A model generated the notes under the pieces. The model was not told the DNA's origin. It searched no databases and saw nothing but the letters and a program-made list of their open reading frames with translations. From contig CM055828.1 of assembly GCA_029582265.1 (NCBI GenBank), forward strand, positions 12,931,777 through 12,995,776: 64,000 nt of DNA, written 5' to 3'. The translations under genes were made by a program, and so were the position numbers. Every line of letters starts with the position of its first letter. Within the stretch, counting starts at the first letter, position 1. The stretch is from Zoroaster sp. YZ-2022. Taxonomy: Eukaryota > Echinodermata > Asteroidea > Forcipulatida > Zoroasteridae. Shown here piece after piece: positions 50,641 to 59,852 of this stretch.

Positions 50641-50654
50641 GAGTGATGTAGACT

Positions 50655-50712
50655 GAAAATGTACAGTAAGCAAAAATTGGCCGCTTAGCAGCTCTATGAA
50701 AATGGGCCCTGG
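50655..50712. repeat. MITE end beyond DIRS
   Basis: GCTTAGCAGCTCTATGAAAA and TGGGCCCTGG form a right end of the GGGCCC-ATTTTCATAG family. With 44330-44466 it may be a single MITE of about 190 bp split by the DIRS insertion. Confidence 0.5.
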
Positions 50713-51042
50713 AGCTGACCGTGCGATCACCCAAGACTCTCCTAGCTGCGACAATATATATTCCAACATAGTCGGTCTTCGCCCTCGAGAGTGCTGGGTG
50801 AAAGACTGAAAGCTGCTAACAGTGCAGTAGGGGTCGCTTCACCCCTCAGCTGGGTTTGCAGAGCAATCTATGTACATGTAGTAAGAAGGAAAGAATGTCT
50901 AACTCAACCACCACTTGCGCACAATATCTAAGCATGGTTTTAGCAGACGACAAATGGCCAACATCTGGATGTGCATACATTCATTGCTCAAAATCTCTCA
51001 AGATATCGCTTCCAATCCTCACTCAACTACATTTTCCTCTCC
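50713..51042. other. intronic, nothing recognised
   Basis: No coding similarity or clear repeat structure seen between the MITE end and the foldback element. Confidence 0.4.
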
Positions 51043-52363
51043 TTAAAGGGGCAGTATCGTCACGATCGGAGCAGACTTTCAACATATAATCGATGTCCTA
51101 GTTTAAGATGAACACAGTGACTGCAAATTACTGGCTCATTTATGCAGCAGAATTGAGCGCGCACTAAATTATGGAAGTTGGGTTTTGGAAAAAAGTTGTG
51201 AACAAACGCACACATTTTTGTGCACAAAGTCAATGGAGAAGAAAGGTGGTCGGTCAGAAAATTAACGTTTTTTTTACGTATTATAGCAAAATTATGGAGA
51301 AAATGATTAAGAATTAGTTAAATTACATACATAACATTTGTATATTTAAGAAAAGAATATTTTTTATTTCCAGAAACCACACAAATGGAGGATTTCTCAG
51401 CTGATTTCTGGATGACAGTTATATTCTAATTTGCAACGGTACTTTTTAGGCAAACTCGATCACTACTAACGGCCAAGAAGCTCTTAATTTCGGTTTTCGG
51501 AATATATTTTCTTTTAGAAATATCCACCCCATCGACAGCAAATATATATTGTATATAAATTAAAGGATGGTAAAAAAAGGAGAAAACAGTGCATTGTGCC
51601 ACTTGCCTTTTTTATATGTTCCTGATATTCAACTGATATTATTTTGTATACAATCTGATTAGCGGTAGGAACAACAATTTATTGCCGTTTGACAAAAGCT
51701 ATAATTAATACAATATTTCATCCAAGGGGATTAAAACAGGCAAGTCTCATTTTAGATTGATTGATTGATTAAAGTTATTTATTTATTTTTTAATTTATTA
51801 TTTTTTTTTAATGTTTTTAATTTTACGCTCGACCGACACCCCAAATTTATAATCATCATTATTTTTAGTCCATTTTGGGTTTAACCACGGTTTGACCATA
51901 ATGCTTAATTTGTTTTTTAAAAACGATGAAATTATCTGCAATTTACCCCTTTTTTTAGAAGAAAAAAAATGCATAAGAGACTAAAATATGGTCGTCGCAC
52001 CCGGGGATTAGAAATCAGCTGAGAATTCCTCCATTTGCGTAGTTTTCGGGGGAAAAAATCAATTCTTTTCTTAATTACAAAAATGTTCTGTTTATAATTA
52101 ACTGATTTCTTAAAGATTTTCTCCATAATTTTGCTATAAAACGTAAAACACTTCCATTTTATGGCCGACCACCTTTCTCCTCCATTGACTTTGTGCACAA
52201 ACATGTGTGTTTGTTGACGTTTTTCCAAAACCCAACTCCCATAATTCATTGCGTGCTCAATTCCGATAAGGCTATGACCTTATCATGTGGGAAATTATTT
52301 TCAGTCACCGAGTTAATCTAAAACAATCACGTCCTGTTGATCGTGACGATACTGCCCCTTTAA
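51043..52363. mobile_element. foldback element with long inverted arms (~1.3 kb)
   Basis: Termini TTAAAGGGGCAGTATCGTCA and CGATC are inverted at the right as GATCGTGACGATACTGCCCC and TTTAA. Inner stretches are also inverted: GGTGGTCGGTC, CAAAGTCAATGGAG and CACACATTTTTGTGCACAAA near 51205-51255 face their complements near 52150-52220, so each arm is several hundred bp. The centre is AT-rich. No transposase. Confidence 0.82.
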
Positions 52364-52570
52364 GTGTATCGTCAATCATCTTTTACTAGTTTTAGTTACA
52401 GGAAAATCAGTAATATTTTGTCATACATGTATTTGGATAGAAAAGTGGCAGTTGTATTCTACATTCTTTCCAGTAAGAATAACACATATTATCTCAAGTC
52501 ATACTCAAATTATATAACGTTATTAAAAAATGACTCTGAAAAAAAAATCATGAAATAGCTAGGAACATAC

Positions 52571-52763
52571 CTCCACTTGTTAACTCCCTGGTTAACCTCG
52601 CAAACCAGGGATCCAAAATGTAGACACATCGGAACGTTTTAGCACCCACAAGCGCTTCTTTCAAAGAGGGGTTGTCGTCCAGACGAAGTCCCTTATTTCT
52701 AAACCAGTGAACCAACGCCACACCTCGACGCGAACTGCCACGGGAGCGCTTTCTTTTCCCCAT
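52571..52763 (-). pseudogene. cryptochrome exon 1
   Basis: Starts at ATG (52763): a short basic leader ([11 protein letters not shown]), then [18 protein letters not shown] and [10 protein letters not shown], the family's N-terminal signature. The N before KG is an extra residue against the usual WFRKGLRL. After DPWFA the frame is lost. The next frame gives [10 protein letters not shown], matching the family's VGVNRWR, up to donor AG|GTATGT at 52570. The exon ends in phase 2, which fits exon 2 exactly. Confidence 0.88.
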
Positions 52764-53084
52764 TTTGCAGAAATTATTATCGTGGAAAAATGCCTCATAA
52801 GCAATCACCAGGGTGCAATCTTAATTGGGGTTGATGTGAATTTGGCAAAAAATTATTTTGGTCGATGTTGGCATACAGTTCACGTTTCGCTAGCAGAAAA
52901 TAACCTGCCCGTTTGGGAATCAGCATTTGCCCACCCAAATACACGATTTAGGGAATGTTGCACACGCACGGAGGATGCGCGTGATAAGGCTATGGGCGAC
53001 GGCGACTTTTTTGTCGGAGGGGGGGATGGGGGCTTAAGCCCCCACCCTCCCCGGATCCTCCACTGATAATGTGTGTCATTACGC
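52764..53084. other. upstream flank of cryptochrome exon 1
   Basis: No TATA-like or other promoter element can be asserted. The plus-strand frame across 52707-53066 overlaps the antisense of exon 1 and resembles nothing known. Confidence 0.35.
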
Positions 53085-53274
53085 AGGGCCCAATTTCATA
53101 AAGTCTACAAGCACAACAAAGCACAGGAAAATCTTGCTGAGCAGAAACAGGTTACCAATACCAGCAAACCATCGAGTTTACGTTGCTGCAACTGGTGGTC
53201 CACTCATTTTTTGCACAGCAAAGAAGATTGCTGAGCACGTCTTTCTTTTGAACAGCTTTATGAATTAGGGCCCA
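53085..53274. repeat. GGGCCCAATTTCATAA MITE (190 bp)
   Basis: AGGGCCCAATTTCATAAA at the left and TTTATGAATTAGGGCCC at the right are inverted. Internal GCTGAGCA words are shared with the copy at 44129-44328. Confidence 0.75.
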
Positions 53275-53635
53275 GAGTGAAGTCGCAATTCTCGGGAAAC
53301 ACACACATGGCTCATTATCAGAGATATAACTGTTTTGTCTGACTATTGTACCTTGTATGTAGCTAATGGCATCATCAGTTTTCCCTAGTGTCATATACGA
53401 TGTATGGTTTTTTTTCTTCAGAAAACTACATTAATACGGGTCCAACTTGAATTATGCCCATTACAATGTTTGAAAAGTACATACATGTAGATAAATTTTC
53501 ACAATTTTCTCCGAAATAAAACAACACTATAATAATGTGCACGATTTTTCACAGGATAAAGATTTGAATTATTATAACTAAAAGGGAGTGTGAAAGCATT
53601 TCTAGGTATACAGTAGTTTGCAAACATTTATGACT

Positions 53636-53960
53636 TTAAATATTTGTAAGTATGATGTTTCGAAGCCTCTTATACAAGGCTACTTCGTTGTCCACACTTG
53701 ACGGTGTGTCCCAACCAGATTCTTCCATGAGAAGACAACACAACTCGTATACAGTTTTATCACATGGATATGGACCTTTTGGGGTGCATTCTGCCTGGTA
53801 TACACGAATTTGTCCATCTGTGACTCTGCAAAGGTGGCTTTCAGCTCTGTATAGGTGTGGCAGAGTATACATAAGCGCCGGTCGCCCGCTGGGATTTGCC
53901 CGGTTCCTGTATGGGCGAATACGATGTATTCCAAAGCTGAACCACTTCGTCAAGTTCATC
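53636..53960 (-). pseudogene. integrase C-terminal segment
   Basis: Acceptor TTTTTAAG, then DELDEVVQLWNT, a one-base shift, then HRIRPYRNRANPSGRPAL, ECTPKGPYPCDKTV, YELCCLLMEESGW and LYKRLRNIIL to the stop. This C-terminal block is typical of the same integrase family. Confidence 0.8.
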
Positions 53961-54283
53961 CTTAAAAATCAATGAATAACCAGAGTTGTTTACAGTTAAC
54001 AATTAAATCACGGCATTATGGCCATTTTCAAATAAAGTAACAATTTTAAGGTGAAATATAGGATTGGTAAAGCCGATTCCGTGTTTTTGTTCTTTTTGTT
54101 TGTTTGTTTGTTCGTTTCATTTTTTTAAATTTTATAAATGCTGTATTAACAATTATTACATTGAATATTTAATGTCAATCCTGGCATGGTGGAAAGGGAA
54201 AGCCGAGCTCCAAATAATGTTTTAACATTAAAATTCGTATGCGTGAGAATGGTGTATTTATCAAAATCGTCAAATTATCTCAC

Positions 54284-54596
54284 CTGAATCATTTGCAGGA
54301 AGCAAAACTGGATCAAATTTTTATCCAAAAAATCACCAGAAAAACTGCCAGTATCTTTGAGGGTGTGGAATACATTCATCCAAAATTGACCGCACTGTTT
54401 GCGGAAGAAACCCCACCAGGATTCAATCCTCTGGTTATGATTGCTTAATTGAACCGTACAGAAAAGTTGTGCGAGCATATTCATCTTGGTGGTCGTATCT
54501 TAAAAACGTTTGCATATGCTCCATGTGAGAGTTTTCCGTACCGCGGTCTGCTCTTACCCGTTTCGGGCAACCCTTTCTTGACTTAACAGCGTTCAT
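54284..54596 (-). pseudogene. integrase middle segment, from hAT insertion point to intron
   Basis: Resumes with the duplicated target bases and reads AVKSRKGCPKRVRADRGTEN, ARTTFLYGS, then after a one-base shift NQRIESWWGFFRKQ and LIQFCFLQMIQ, then donor GTGAGA. Holds the second Asp and the Glu of the triad. Confidence 0.85.
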
Positions 54597-54841
54597 CAGG
54601 GCCGTAGGAAGCTATTCGGCCGGTACGGAGATATTTTTTTTTTTTTTTTTAATTTTTTTTTTCCCCCTCCCCTCCTCCTTAGCAATTGTTCGCCCGATAT
54701 CAAATTTGAAATCAAGTGAAAAAATAAATTTAAAAATCTTCAAAATAAAACTTATTTAGTAACGAGTTCATCTCCCGTTGCGCGCTAGCGATTGTACTAG
54801 ATAGTATACTAGTATTAATAGTATACAGGCGATTGAGGCTA

Positions 54842-57800
54842 ATGGTAAGGAAGTTATTGAGGGCAGCCTACTGCCAGGTCACGACCTCTACCCTTTGGTC
54901 ATCCCTGTCAATGACATTGACGGATAATGGTGGGGAAACAGAGATGGCTGATGTTGGGGAGGCAGAGATGGCTGATGTTGGGGAGGCAGAGACGGCTGAT
55001 GGTGGGGAGGCAGAGACTGCGGATGGTGGGGAAACAGAGATGGCTGATGGTGGGGAGGCAGAGAAAGAATCTGGTAAATTGTGTTTTTAATTTGATTTTT
55101 TCATAATTAAACATTGAAATTGGAGAGATCATTTAAAAGCTAATCAACAGAACATCCGTAAACATGTGTGCAATCAATTTATCAGTGTGTTCCACATTGT
55201 TTTGAGCATGCTATACCACAAAGCATTTAAGCCTTTACATCTAAAAGTTGACTACAACAATGGTGAGCGTGGTAGACGGTAGCCACCTCCACTTGAGTGA
55301 TGATGATGCAGGGGTCAATATTGAAAATTTGATATTAAAGCCCATTGTTAATTATTTTGATTTTAGATTTTGCTCAGGATGTTCCCGAAAAACCACATCA
55401 ACCGACCAACTTCAAGTTTCCTAAGTGTGCATTTGGAGCACAAGTGGTTAAACTACGGAGTTTTCAGCCATCTTGGTTTAGGCAATGGACGTTCCTGCAT
55501 TACAATGAGGCCCAAGACAGGGTTTATTGCCACACATGCCTACTTGCTTATAAAGTAAGCAAGACCAGACCAACCAAAAGGGATCCTGCATTTGTGAGTA
55601 TGCAAAATGTGCTTAAGATTGTTTTAAATGTCTATGGCTTCATCTGTAAAATTTAGCTAGTTTTAGCTAAGAAAGTGTTTGCGAGTTAAAATATGCATTA
55701 TGCAAAGAAAACAGTGACACTTGTACTATTCTGAAACATGTGTGTTTGATTTTATATTTGCCGAAAAGACAAGCATCTTTTATAATTTATTACAACATTA
55801 CTGTTACACCCTCCCTATGGACCGAAAAGGGCCTTTTCGGTCCATAGGGAATATTAGTACTAGCATTAATGAACTGATTGTCTGTTATGTAACGTTACAG
55901 GTGACCGCTGGGTTCTGTAATTGGAAAGATGCAACGGTGGCTTTTAGGAAGCATGAATCATCTGCATGTCATAGAGATGCTGTTGTCATGTGCAGCATTC
56001 GTTCAACTACAAGGGATATAGGTGAACAGTTAAGTCAACAACATCACGAGGAGAAACTGAAAAATCGTCAGGCACTATGTCAAGTTATATCTTCAATAAA
56101 ATATTTATGTAGACAGGGCCTTGCATTGCGAGGGGATGGTGATGAGTCGGATTGTAATCTGAAGCAATTGCTCTACATGAAATCTGAAGAAGATCCAAAC
56201 TTGAAAAAATGGTTGAAAAGGAAAGATAATGTTTACACCAGTCCGTGCATCCAAAATGAAATTATCAAGATTATGGGGCTTCAAGTTCTTCGAGAGATTA
56301 CAAAAAATGTGCAGGGGTCACCTTTTCTCACAGTTATGATTGACGAAACAACTGACATAACCAACAGAGAACAAGTCACACTGGTCATTCGTTGGGTCAC
56401 AGAAGACTTGCAGGTGCATGAAGAGTTTATAGGGTTATACACTGTCCCTTCAATTGATGCAGCGACACTTACCTCTGTAATTAAAGATGTTTTCATTAGG
56501 ATGAACTTAAGTATTCACAAGCTTAGAGGTCAGTGCTATGATGGTGCGGCTGCGATGAGTGGCCACAAAACAGGTGTTGCCAAACAAATATGTGATCTTG
56601 AACCTAGGGCAATTTACACGCATTGCTATGGCCATGCTCTAAACCTGGCTGCATGTGACACACTAAAACAATCAAAACTTATGAAAAATTCCCTAGACAC
56701 AACTCATGAAATTTGCAAATTAATTAAATTTTCACCACGAAGACAGGGAATATTCAAGTCCGTTAAAGAAAATTTTCCTAGCTCAAGCTCAGTTGGTATA
56801 CGGGTTCTTTGTCCCACCAGATGGACAGTAAGAGCCCATGCTTTAAAAAGCATAATCTCCAACTACAAGGTTTTGCAGAGTACTTGGGAAGAGGCAACTA
56901 CCGTGACACAAGACACTGAGGCAAAAGCTAGAATCCAGGGCGTGTCTACCCAAATGAGGAAATTTGAATTTTTGTATGGCACTCTTCTTGGTGAACTGGT
57001 TTTAATGCATACTGACAATCTCAGCAGCTCTCTACAAAATAAAAGTATCTCGGCATCAGAAGGACAGCAACTGATGCAATTAACCGTTGCCATCAGAAGT
57101 GACCAGTCATTTGATATTTTCTGGGAAAAAGTAACTACCATGGCAGCTGAGCTCAGTGTCGGTGAAGCAAAGTTGCCACGACCTCGACAACTTCCTTGTA
57201 GGTATGATGATGGTCTGTGCAGAGGGGACATGCATGAAACCCCCAAGGCCTACTTTAGACAGATCTTCTATGAGTCAATGGACATGATCATCGGATGTAC
57301 CGGTATTCAAAATCGCTTCAACCAACCAGGATATGTACTGTATAGTTCCCTGGAAACTCTTCTCACGAAGGCTGCGAAACAAGAGGAGTTTGAGGCAGAT
57401 TTACACAAAGTATGCTCTTTTTATAAGGACGATTTAGATGAAGGGATCTTAAATGCTCAACTCAAAACCTTCGGCTTGCATTTCCAGCAGCAGCAACTCA
57501 GTCATGAAAAGGAAACAGGAAAGAACAGTTCTTTAACTATCTCTGATATTAAGTCTTATTTTGGATCAATTTCACATGGCCAGACAGTTTTTTTTTCTGA
57601 AGTTAAACGGGTCATCCAGCTTGTTTTGGTGATGCCAGCAACAAATGCCACCTCAGAAAGGTCATTTAGTACACTGAGACGCGTTAAAAATTACTTGAGA
57701 TCAACAATGAAGCAAGAAAGGCTCAACTACATGATGCTCTTAAATGTACACACAAATATGACAGATGATCTACAAATCAAGCAGGTTTTAAATGAGTTTG

Positions 57801-57844
57801 TTGGAAATAATGCACACCGTTCCCGTATATTTTCTAAATATTGA
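54842..57844 (+). CDS. hAT transposase (TTF zinc finger, DUF4371-like, hAT dimerisation), 3 exons
   Basis: Exons 54842-55073, 55367-55593 and 55901-57844 splice in phase (G|AT, then phase 0) to about 800 residues without a stop; donors GTAAAT and GTGAGT, acceptors TTTTAG and TTACAG. ATG 54842 is the first in frame, but starts at 54905 or 54944 are possible. Domains: an acidic repeat tail (residues ~35-75), a TTF-type zinc finger over exons 2-3 (SFQPSWFRQW, VYCHTCLLAY, CNWKDA, HESSACHRDAV), and the RNase H-like core with IDETTD (56338), QCYDGAAAMSG (56532) and CPTRW (56812). The C-terminal hAT dimerisation block has ATSERSFSTLRRVKNYL (57646). It would bind the termini and catalyse cut-and-paste transposition in the nucleus. 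Intact, so recently active or under selection. The ZMYM1/THAP12-like group of hAT proteins is the nearest family I know. Confidence 0.9.
54940..55062 (+). repeat. 24-bp tandem repeat in transposase exon 1
   Basis: About five copies of a 24-bp unit such as GCTGATGTTGGGGAGGCAGA, encoding an acidic E-A/T-E-M/T-A-D-V/G-G-E octapeptide. In frame, so copy number can vary without breaking the gene. Confidence 0.85.
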
Positions 57845-59311
57845 ACTTTGTATATTGGGTTGTTGACTTTCTTTCTAATTTCCTGGCTTGAAGCTAATTG
57901 CTTACTTGTATATGTCTGGGAGCTCACTTTATGGGGACTTACCTCCAAAGAATGAAAAGGGTAGACAAACTACCCATGTCACAATAATCTATCGCGTGTC
58001 AAGATGGATTGTATTTTTTTTTTAAAGAAAAGGCCACTCTGTAAATGCATTGTGTTATTGATTTTACAAAATCGTTCTACATGTCATCATAATAATGTGA
58101 CTTAAGGACGTGGAGATTTTGTAGTATGGATATTCCTCATTCACATTGTCGGCAGCCTCCTTGCTGAGCAAACCCAGAACGCCAAACTGTATGGTATTTT
58201 TTCCGCCCGGAGGGAATTTCCTGTGGGGTTCTCCAAGGTAAAAAATTGGGTCTGATCTTTTTCTGGTTTTGATAAAGGTTATCGTAGCTTGGTAAACGAA
58301 TTAAAATTGATTATTTTCTAGCATGGGCAATGTCTTTTGAGAGAAATTGTTTAAAAAAAATCAAGTTATTATTTTCAAAACGCAAATATTTTATGAGGGA
58401 CCTTTTTATTGTTATTATTAACCAGAATAATAAAATACATGCAGGTCATGTTTGTTTGTTTGGTTTTTCACAGCTGTCACCAACACAATCCTTTTACAAA
58501 TGCCTTCAATGCTCTAATGTAAATTGTAGACCCTGTTTTTTAAATATTTTTAATTACATCTACATGTTAGGGTATTTGTTTTGCATCTAGGTCAAAGTAA
58601 AAATGGGTTAGGGTATTTGTTTTGCATCTACGTCAAAGTAAAAATGGGAGGTTTGTATGCCTGGTTTTGTTTTTGTTTTGTTACATTTACTTTTTGGGGG
58701 ATTTGAGTATAATAAAGCCGTCTGCTTCTGAGATGGGCATTAATGATAATTACGTTTAATACTGTTATAATTTCAACGTGCTTTCATTGAGTAGTATTAC
58801 CCCAACTTGGCCAAGATCCTACCACCAGCGGGGTTCACAAGTGCTGGATATGATGCCCAAAACGGCACATTATCTTTTTTTTACAGGCAGGTTCACCTCT
58901 AAGTGTTGCTTGAGCTCACAAAAACTCATCAGTAAATGAGGTGGCCTTAATTATGAGCTGTTATAGTGCCCCCATTATCCAATTATGTCCAGGGATAGTG
59001 CCACATGCATCAATACATACAGCGCCTTCCCCCTCCCTATTTTGAAGATGGAAATATGAGTACTTAAGAAAAATTATTAGAGAGTAAACCAATAAAAATG
59101 ATTTTTATAATTTGCTCAAAAAGTGAGGGAAAAGTGGCCAGGAATTACGTCATATTGCACCACAGAGCATCTAGAATGAAAAATTTTCCGGGGCCCTTAA
59201 GCGGGCCCCGGACCCCACGCCGTAATGGCTTCGCGCTTCGCGCTCGCATTGACTCCTAACTCCGCTTCTCAAATGGGCCGGACCAATGTTTTTGAGCTTC
59301 CTACGGGCCTG
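57845..59311. other. 3' non-coding part of the hAT element
   Basis: No further gene. A 40-bp direct duplication lies at 58569-58648 (TAGGGTATTTGTTTTGCATC...). A GC palindrome, GGGGCCCTTAAGCGGGCCCC (59189-59208), and TCGCGCTTCGCGCTCGC (59229-59245) sit within 125 bp of the right terminus; they may be subterminal transposase-binding sequence, by inference only. Confidence 0.6.
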
Positions 59312-59838
59312 TTCATGTAGTAGTTCGCAACCACAGCTGGGTCGCTATTGGTAGTAAATGCCTCCATCCAAATTATCTGTCTGGAAAATCCATCTATAGA
59401 ACCATTTATGCAGATTCCGTATGGTTTTAATTTGTCGTATGAATCGACGTGCCAAATGAAATCAGGCCCCAGACTTGTATAAGTTCTTCTCCTCAATCGA
59501 TGTCTCTTCCGAAGTGAAATACCTTCGGGGTCAATTATGTGAAGTAACAGTCTCACAGTATTTTGACTCACCACAAATCCCTCCTGTATGCATTTTAAAT
59601 GCATTATTCTATATCCATGTAACTGTCCTGACTTTTCAACTTGTTCCGTAATGAATAAAGCAACATCAAGAATATCAGAATGATTTTTCCTGCGAAATAA
59701 TTGAGCACTGGCCAGAATCCGCCGTAAACTACGGAGACTCAGCACAACTCCATTCATGCGAGCCAAGCACTCGAGTATTTCAGAATGATTAAACCCTAAA
59801 CTGAAGTAGAATTTCACAGCATTTGTCAAGTCTGCCAT
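59312..59838 (-). pseudogene. integrase N-terminal segment, to hAT insertion point
   Basis: Starts at ATG (59838), 15 bases from the satellite. About 175 open codons up to VVANYYMN, where hAT sequence begins. Contains the first catalytic Asp (HVDSYD). Frames continue about 14 meaningless codons into the hAT end. Confidence 0.85.
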
Positions 59839-59852
59839 GCTGACCCTCTTCG

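Larger units (their letters stand above)
44467..50654 (-). mobile_element. DIRS1-like tyrosine-recombinase retrotransposon, full structure (~6.2 kb)
   Basis: Order on the minus strand: terminal repeat, Gag-like region, reverse transcriptase/RNase H, tyrosine recombinase, internal complementary region, terminal repeat. The terminal repeats (44501-44642 and 50497-50640) are inverted copies. The internal complementary region (44702-44790) joins the complement of the left extremity to that of the right extremity, the signature of DIRS1 replication through a circle. No target duplication is apparent, as expected for recombinase integration. GC-rich against its AT-rich surroundings. Sits in cryptochrome intron 1 in the same orientation. 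All coding parts carry frameshifts, so it cannot move on its own. Confidence 0.9.
37510..52763 (-). pseudogene. cryptochrome/(6-4)-photolyase family gene, 5' exons only, disrupted
   Basis: Four exons on the minus strand (52763-52571, 41630-41522, 39282-39145, 37686-37510) collinearly cover the photolyase-like N-terminal domain of an animal cryptochrome or (6-4) photolyase, ending where SLEELG normally leads to the FAD-binding domain. The family comprises flavoproteins acting as clock repressors, light sensors or DNA-repair enzymes; which one cannot be told, because the discriminating C-terminal region is not in the window. Splice sites are good, but exon 1 has a frameshift and an extra codon. 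Exon 3 lacks about three codons of a conserved acidic/proline motif. The exon 3-4 junction is out of phase, and exon 4 has two frameshifts. Most likely an intron-bearing pseudogene. Assembly error is the alternative, made less likely by the intact hAT gene nearby. Confidence 0.8.
54597..59311 (+). mobile_element. complete hAT-superfamily DNA transposon (4715 bp)
   Basis: Left terminus CAGGGCCGTAGGAAGCT (54597) and the right terminus, read inward, CAGGCCCGTAGGAAGCT (59311), are 17-bp inverted repeats with one difference. TTCAT flanks both sides (54592-54596 and 59312-59316), a 5-bp target duplication (6 bp if the first C is counted as target). Removing the element plus one TTCAT joins the split integrase gene in frame, which fixes the ends. 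CAG...CTG ends and the transposase inside place it in hAT. Most hAT elements duplicate 8 bp; some subgroups duplicate 5-6. Confidence 0.92.
53636..59838 (-). pseudogene. DDE integrase-core transposase gene (IS3EU-like), split by a hAT element
   Basis: Three minus-strand coding segments are collinear: 59838-59312, 54596-54284 and 53960-53636. Together they show an integrase-core protein with Asp in FIWHVDSYDKLKPYGIC, Asp in RVRADRGTEN and Glu in NQRIESWWGFF (a DDE triad), a preceding helical region (MADLTNAVKFYFSLGF, GYRIMHLKCIQEGF) and a C-terminal block (PSGRPALMYT, TVYELCCLLMEESG). From memory this matches eukaryotic IS3-like (IS3EU) transposases and related integrase-type proteins common in fish and invertebrates; the family name is tentative. 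The 4.7 kb hAT insertion lies between the first and second Asp. Besides that, one-base shifts occur before NQRIES and before HRIRPYRNR. A phase-compatible intron (GTGAGA...TTAAG, 54283-53961) separates the last two segments. Confidence 0.8.

Noticed and set aside
53652..53975. 107-codon plus-strand frame
   Set aside because: Shadow of the integrase C-terminal segment on the minus strand, which has recognisable conserved blocks.
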